NCBI RefSeq assembly: GCF_965118635.1
Contig: NZ_CBCPHV010000003.1
Span: 341,064-405,063 of the forward strand
Direction: 5' to 3'
Length of the DNA stretch: 64,000 nt
Source of the DNA: Empedobacter brevis_A
GTDB taxonomy: Bacteria > Bacteroidota > Bacteroidia > Flavobacteriales > Weeksellaceae
Within the stretch, counting starts at the first letter, position 1. Each line of letters opens with the position of its first letter. The notes under the pieces are model-generated. The model had not been told where the DNA came from. It made no database searches and was given only the letters and a program-made list of their open reading frames with translations. Position numbers and translations under genes: made by a program. Below, one piece after another: positions 61,350 through 64,000 of this stretch.

Positions 61350-62488
61350 TACTCTTTATTTCTCTTAAGAATTAAATCTTCTAATTTATCAACACAATTG
61401 GTTAAAATTTCATATCCATCTTTTTTGATGAGTACAGTATCAGAATGTCTAAAACCTCCAACTCCTTCTATATAAATACCAGGCTCTATACTTACAATCA
61501 TGTTTTCTTCTAAAACTGTTTTGTCTCCAACAGCCAAATAAGGACCTTCATGATTGCCTAAACCAATTCCATGTCCTGTTCTGTGTAATAAATTATCACC
61601 TAAACCTTTCTCTTTTATAAAATTTCTTGAAGCATAATCAATATCCTCAGCTATAACTCCAGCTTTTAATATTTCATAACTCTTTTTTCTAGCTTCTAAC
61701 ATTATTTCGAAGACCTCTTTTTGTTCGTTTGTTGGATCAGAAGTAAAAAAAGTTCTTTCTAATTCTGCAGCGTAGCCATTAATTCTAAAAAAAGATAAAC
61801 TTATGTGAGTTCCTTCTATAAGTACATCATCAATTCTAGGAACACCATGTGGTTGAAAAGCAATTCGACTTGGCCAAGCGGCAATTAATAATTCAGAAGA
61901 TAAGTCAAACTCGCCTTCTTTAATTAAGCTTGCTTGAATATGACTCGCAATTGATAAAACTTCATATTCGGGCATTCCATAATATGCTTTTTGGTTAAGA
62001 ATATCTACAGCTTTATCACAATATTTTGATGTATGTCTTATTAATTCAATTTCTTTATCAGATTTTATCCAACGTAACTGCTCAATAATATGACTTAATT
62101 TAGTAGGATATTGCTGTTCTAGTAAAAAGTTTCCTATTTCGAAAGGAGATTTACTAGATAAACCGACTACAGAGCCGCTAGGAATTTCTTTTAGTAATAA
62201 ATCTTGCCAACGATCAGGAGATTGGGCAGGATATTCCCAATAATAAAGAATTTCATCAACATTAGAAACATGTTTTAAGTGAGGATATTCCATTTTAGGT
62301 AAAATAAATTTTACTTTATCCTTGGTGATTAAAAGTAGAAAAATTCTTTCTAAACTTTTATAAGTTAATCCCGTCAAATAGAAAATTTCCTCTTCTTCAG
62401 AAACTATAAGTGTATCTATATCTTCTTGTGCTAATATAGATTTTATTTTTTGTATTCTGTTTTTGTATTCTTCGGTTGATATTTTCAT
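61349..62488 (-). CDS. M24 pita-bread family protein with degenerate metal site
   Basis: 379 residues in the Xaa-Pro peptidase/creatinase family: an N-terminal creatinase-N domain to about 140 and the C-terminal pita-bread domain. Of the five ligands that hold the two metals in aminopeptidase P, His306 (GHGIG) and Glu335 (IEPG) are present. The first Asp is replaced by Ser232 (SLSFF), the second by Glu242 (AAELERT), and the last Glu by Ser349 (FRHSD). Creatinase has the same family fold without metal and, from memory, a similar ALERT/GGYR pattern. So it is probably not a classical metallo-aminopeptidase. It might be a metal-free hydrolase or a pseudoenzyme. Confidence 0.82.
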   Translation of the reverse strand: MKISTEEYKNRIQKIKSILAQEDIDTLIVSEEEEIFYLTGLTYKSLERIFLLLITKDKVKFILPKMEYPHLKHVSNVDEILYYWEYPAQSPDRWQDLLLKEIPSGSVVGLSSKSPFEIGNFLLEQQYPTKLSHIIEQLRWIKSDKEIELIRHTSKYCDKAVDILNQKAYYGMPEYEVLSIASHIQASLIKEGEFDLSSELLIAAWPSRIAFQPHGVPRIDDVLIEGTHISLSFFRINGYAAELERTFFTSDPTNEQKEVFEIMLEARKKSYEILKAGVIAEDIDYASRNFIKEKGLGDNLLHRTGHGIGLGNHEGPYLAVGDKTVLEENMIVSIEPGIYIEGVGGFRHSDTVLIKKDGYEILTNCVDKLEDLILKRNKE

Positions 62489-62635
62489 AATACTTAATAT
62501 TTAGATTGGTGTTTTAAAGATATAAAATATTTTCTAATTGATATAGATTACAGCAATTTAAGTAAAAAATATTGGAAATATTTTTCTCTCAAATAGTAGT
62601 TTTTTTACTAGTTTAGAAATAAATAATTGTATCAA

Positions 62636-63254
62636 TTATAAACCATCTGGCTTCTTATCAAGAGAACCTGTTGTTCTTCCATTTAAATTTACCGGGTTTA
62701 CATTTAAAGTTTGAATAACATTTTTATTTATTGCTATTGTATTAATTGACCAATTGCCGTTTTCTTTAGGTGCTCCTCCAGCATAGTCTGCATAAATTCT
62801 CCATGTTCCATCTTGGATAAAAGTATAAACATTTAGAGGATTGTATGAATTTGCGTAAGTGCTATATATAAATGCACTTGTTGAATTTCCTATTCTAAAC
62901 TGAGAACCTACTACTACTAAAGTGTATTCATTAGCAGGAATTTTAGTATCAAAATTACTAATATAATCTAAGCTAACATTATTGATTTTAAATTCTAAAT
63001 AATTGAAAGAAAAGTTGTTATTAGTTGAAGAAGTTATTTTCTTTAAAACACCATCTTTATTTACAACAACAGGATACGATAATTCATTATTAGTAGGGGC
63101 ATCAACTTTTTGAACCCTTAGGTCTCCATTAATATCTAGGCTATTTGTAGGTTTATCGGTGTTTATTCCTACTTGAGCAAATGATATTCCATTAATTAAA
63201 GCTAGTCCAAAAAAACAAACTCCTTTTCGTTATTTTAAATTTGGCTGAATTCAT
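62636..63254 (-). pseudogene. Secreted-protein gene with a one-base frameshift in a T7 tract
   Basis: An ATG at 63254 opens MNSAKFKITKRSLFF and then reaches seven T (plus-strand A run 63209-63215). Read as is, the frame shifts and stops shortly after. If one T is removed the frame runs on for 190 codons to a TAA at 62638-62636, completing a signal peptide (ending ISFAQ) and a VGINTDKPTNSLDINGDLRV segment typical of flavobacterial secreted proteins. The 190-codon frame lacks any start codon of its own. The whole gene would encode 205 residues. It may be a decayed gene, a phase-variable gene or an assembly error. The function is unknown. Confidence 0.75.
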
Positions 63255-63272
63255 ACATTTTAGATTTGGCTG
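63232..63272. repeat. Short direct repeat at the start of the frameshifted gene
   Basis: Two 16-bp copies (attttaaatttggctg and attttagatttggctg, one mismatch) at 63232-63247 and 63257-63272, offset by 25 bp, carrying TAAAA motifs that may act as ribosome-binding sites on the minus strand. Confidence 0.55.
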
Positions 63273-63580
63273 TAAAATTATAAAAAAAATATAGGTAATT
63301 ATTTATTTTATGATATAAGTGATTGATTTTTAACACTTTCAATTTGTTTATAGTTTGTTGTTTTGTTAATTGAAAGTGAAATATTATCCATATATCTTCG
63401 TATATAATAAATACCCATAAATAAAAATAAAATTTTACTACAAAGCCTTTCTAGATATTGTATAAAACCTTTTTTTGAGTAAATGAATAAGATTAAAAAG
63501 GTATGATTGTAGATTATGCTTCCCTTATACTTCCAATAGATGTAAAATAAAAGATGTTTATTGGAATAGATTGAATGTTT
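63273..63580. other. Non-coding spacer before the LytTR gene end
   Basis: About 310 A+T-rich bases with no gene. It contains the 11-bp inverted repeat described at 63334-63378 and an 8-bp one (ttccaata/tattggaa, 63531-63566). Neither has a T tract that would make it a convincing terminator. Confidence 0.55.
63334..63378. repeat. Inverted repeat in the spacer
   Basis: Perfect 11-bp arms cactttcaatt/aattgaaagtg with a 23-nt spacer. Not followed by a T run; it might be a regulatory dyad or chance. Confidence 0.4.
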
Positions 63581-64000
63581 CTAAAATGTGCGAAATAAAT
63601 CTTTTTTGTATGTTTCTCCAATAGGTAATATTTTATTATTGAGATGGATAGAGTTTCCATCGATTGAAGTTAAGAAGTCTAGATTGATGATATACGAACG
63701 ATGAATTCTTCTAAAATTAGCAGGTAATTTCTCTTCAAAAGACTTCATAGTTTCTAATACCAATAGCTTTTCAGTTTTGGTATGAATACGAATATAATCC
63801 TTCAAACCTTCAACATAAATTAAGTCCGAAAAATTAATTTTTATTTGTTTTCCATCTGCTTTTACAAATAAATAAGTCGAATTATTTTTAGTTGATGTTG
63901 TATAAAAAAAATCGAAATACTTTTTTATTGCAGCATCAAAACGTTCTTTTGTAATCGGTTTTAATAAATAATCCACAACATGAAAATTAAAACTTTCTAA
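63581..64000 (-). CDS. LytTR response regulator, N-terminus beyond the right edge
   Basis: The frame is open from the window edge, so the start lies outside. The visible 139 codons are the end of a receiver domain (VVDYLLKPI with the conserved Lys after the last strand) and a complete LytTR DNA-binding domain (SDLIYVEGLKDYIRIHT near the middle, FRRIHRSYIINLDFLTSI later). The GTG at 63976 lies inside the receiver domain and is not a real start. A sensor histidine kinase partner would be expected just upstream, outside the window. Confidence 0.9.
   Translation of the reverse strand, partial: LESFNFHVVDYLLKPITKERFDAAIKKYFDFFYTTSTKNNSTYLFVKADGKQIKINFSDLIYVEGLKDYIRIHTKTEKLLVLETMKSFEEKLPANFRRIHRSYIINLDFLTSIDGNSIHLNNKILPIGETYKKDLFRTF

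Noticed and set aside
63228..63230. An ACG codon as a mutated start of the frameshifted gene
   Set aside because: An intact ATG at 63254 lies in the same frame further upstream and gives a good signal peptide, so only the T7 tract needs explaining.
63531..63566. An 8-bp inverted repeat (ttccaata/tattggaa) as the terminator of the LytTR gene
   Set aside because: No T run follows on the minus strand and the loop is 20 nt.
1..64000. Mobile element, prophage, CRISPR or defence system
   Set aside because: I saw no transposase, integrase, cas gene, spaced direct-repeat array or toxin-antitoxin pair; gene content and spacing are those of core chromosome.

Overview
The window reads as core chromosome of a low-GC member of the Flavobacteriia (Bacteroidota), most likely from the Weeksellaceae/Chryseobacterium-Empedobacter side. 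The evidence is the A+T-rich sequence, Bacteroidota-style promoters (TTTG, 19 bp, TAnnTTTG), few Shine-Dalgarno sites, type IX secretion parts (PorT/SprT and C-terminal sorting domains), paired DUF3078 outer-membrane proteins, a lipoprotein superoxide dismutase, and flavobacterial gene orders such as araC-hemA-hemC-hemD-hemE, ruvB-queG, ubiE-porT, rplM-rpsI-rpsB-tsf and tig-clpP-clpX. No tRNA or rRNA gene, CRISPR array, insertion sequence, integrase or prophage was found.

Layout. 1-12.5 kb lies mostly on the minus strand: a secreted protein cut by the left edge, the tig-clpP-clpX proteostasis genes, accB-accC (start of fatty-acid synthesis), and a run lptD-ridA-membrane protein-pdxA-yceD-rpmF. 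12.5-30.4 kb is mostly plus: a cell-wall amidase, an MCE protein, a split iron-sulfur oxidoreductase with a HAD phosphatase between its halves, a LemA/TPM/TPM cluster, a dGTPase, an acetyltransferase, mutS, an M48 lipoprotein protease, acetyl-CoA synthetase, an O-methyltransferase and an NlpC/P60 hydrolase; a SpoU methyltransferase is on the minus strand. 30.4-39 kb holds a hydrolase, gmk-yicC, an unknown protein, an orphan hutI, two DUF3078 proteins and hemH. 39-45.6 kb has ruvB-queG, a tandem array of small secreted paralogs, a T9SS-type nuclease and an AraC regulator. 45.8-49.7 kb is hemACDE. 49.7-59 kb contains a membrane-protein gene with an internal stop, the lipoprotein SOD, a mini T9SS protein, tsf-rpsB-rpsI-rplM, a FAH-family hydrolase, an acyl-CoA dehydrogenase and ubiE-porT. 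59-64 kb has a KAS III enzyme, aroC, a degenerate M24 protein, a frameshifted secreted-protein gene and the end of a LytTR response regulator.

How the genes work together. Most are housekeeping: heme synthesis from glutamyl-tRNA to uroporphyrinogen decarboxylation plus the final ferrochelatase, ribosomal proteins and EF-Ts, DNA repair, envelope biogenesis (LptD, amidase, MCE, PorT) and Clp proteolysis. I found no clear new defence or mobile system. The observations I think most worth following are: a gene broken by one extra base in a T7 tract near 63.2 kb; a membrane-protein gene split by one in-frame TAA near 50.0 kb; a translationally coupled array of secreted proteins with an internally repeated motif (41.3-43.5 kb); an M24 'aminopeptidase' that has lost three of five metal ligands and resembles creatinase there; and a possible structured leader in front of rpsB. 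Both broken genes were found by reading frames through the interruptions. Family calls come from motif recognition; no database search was run.
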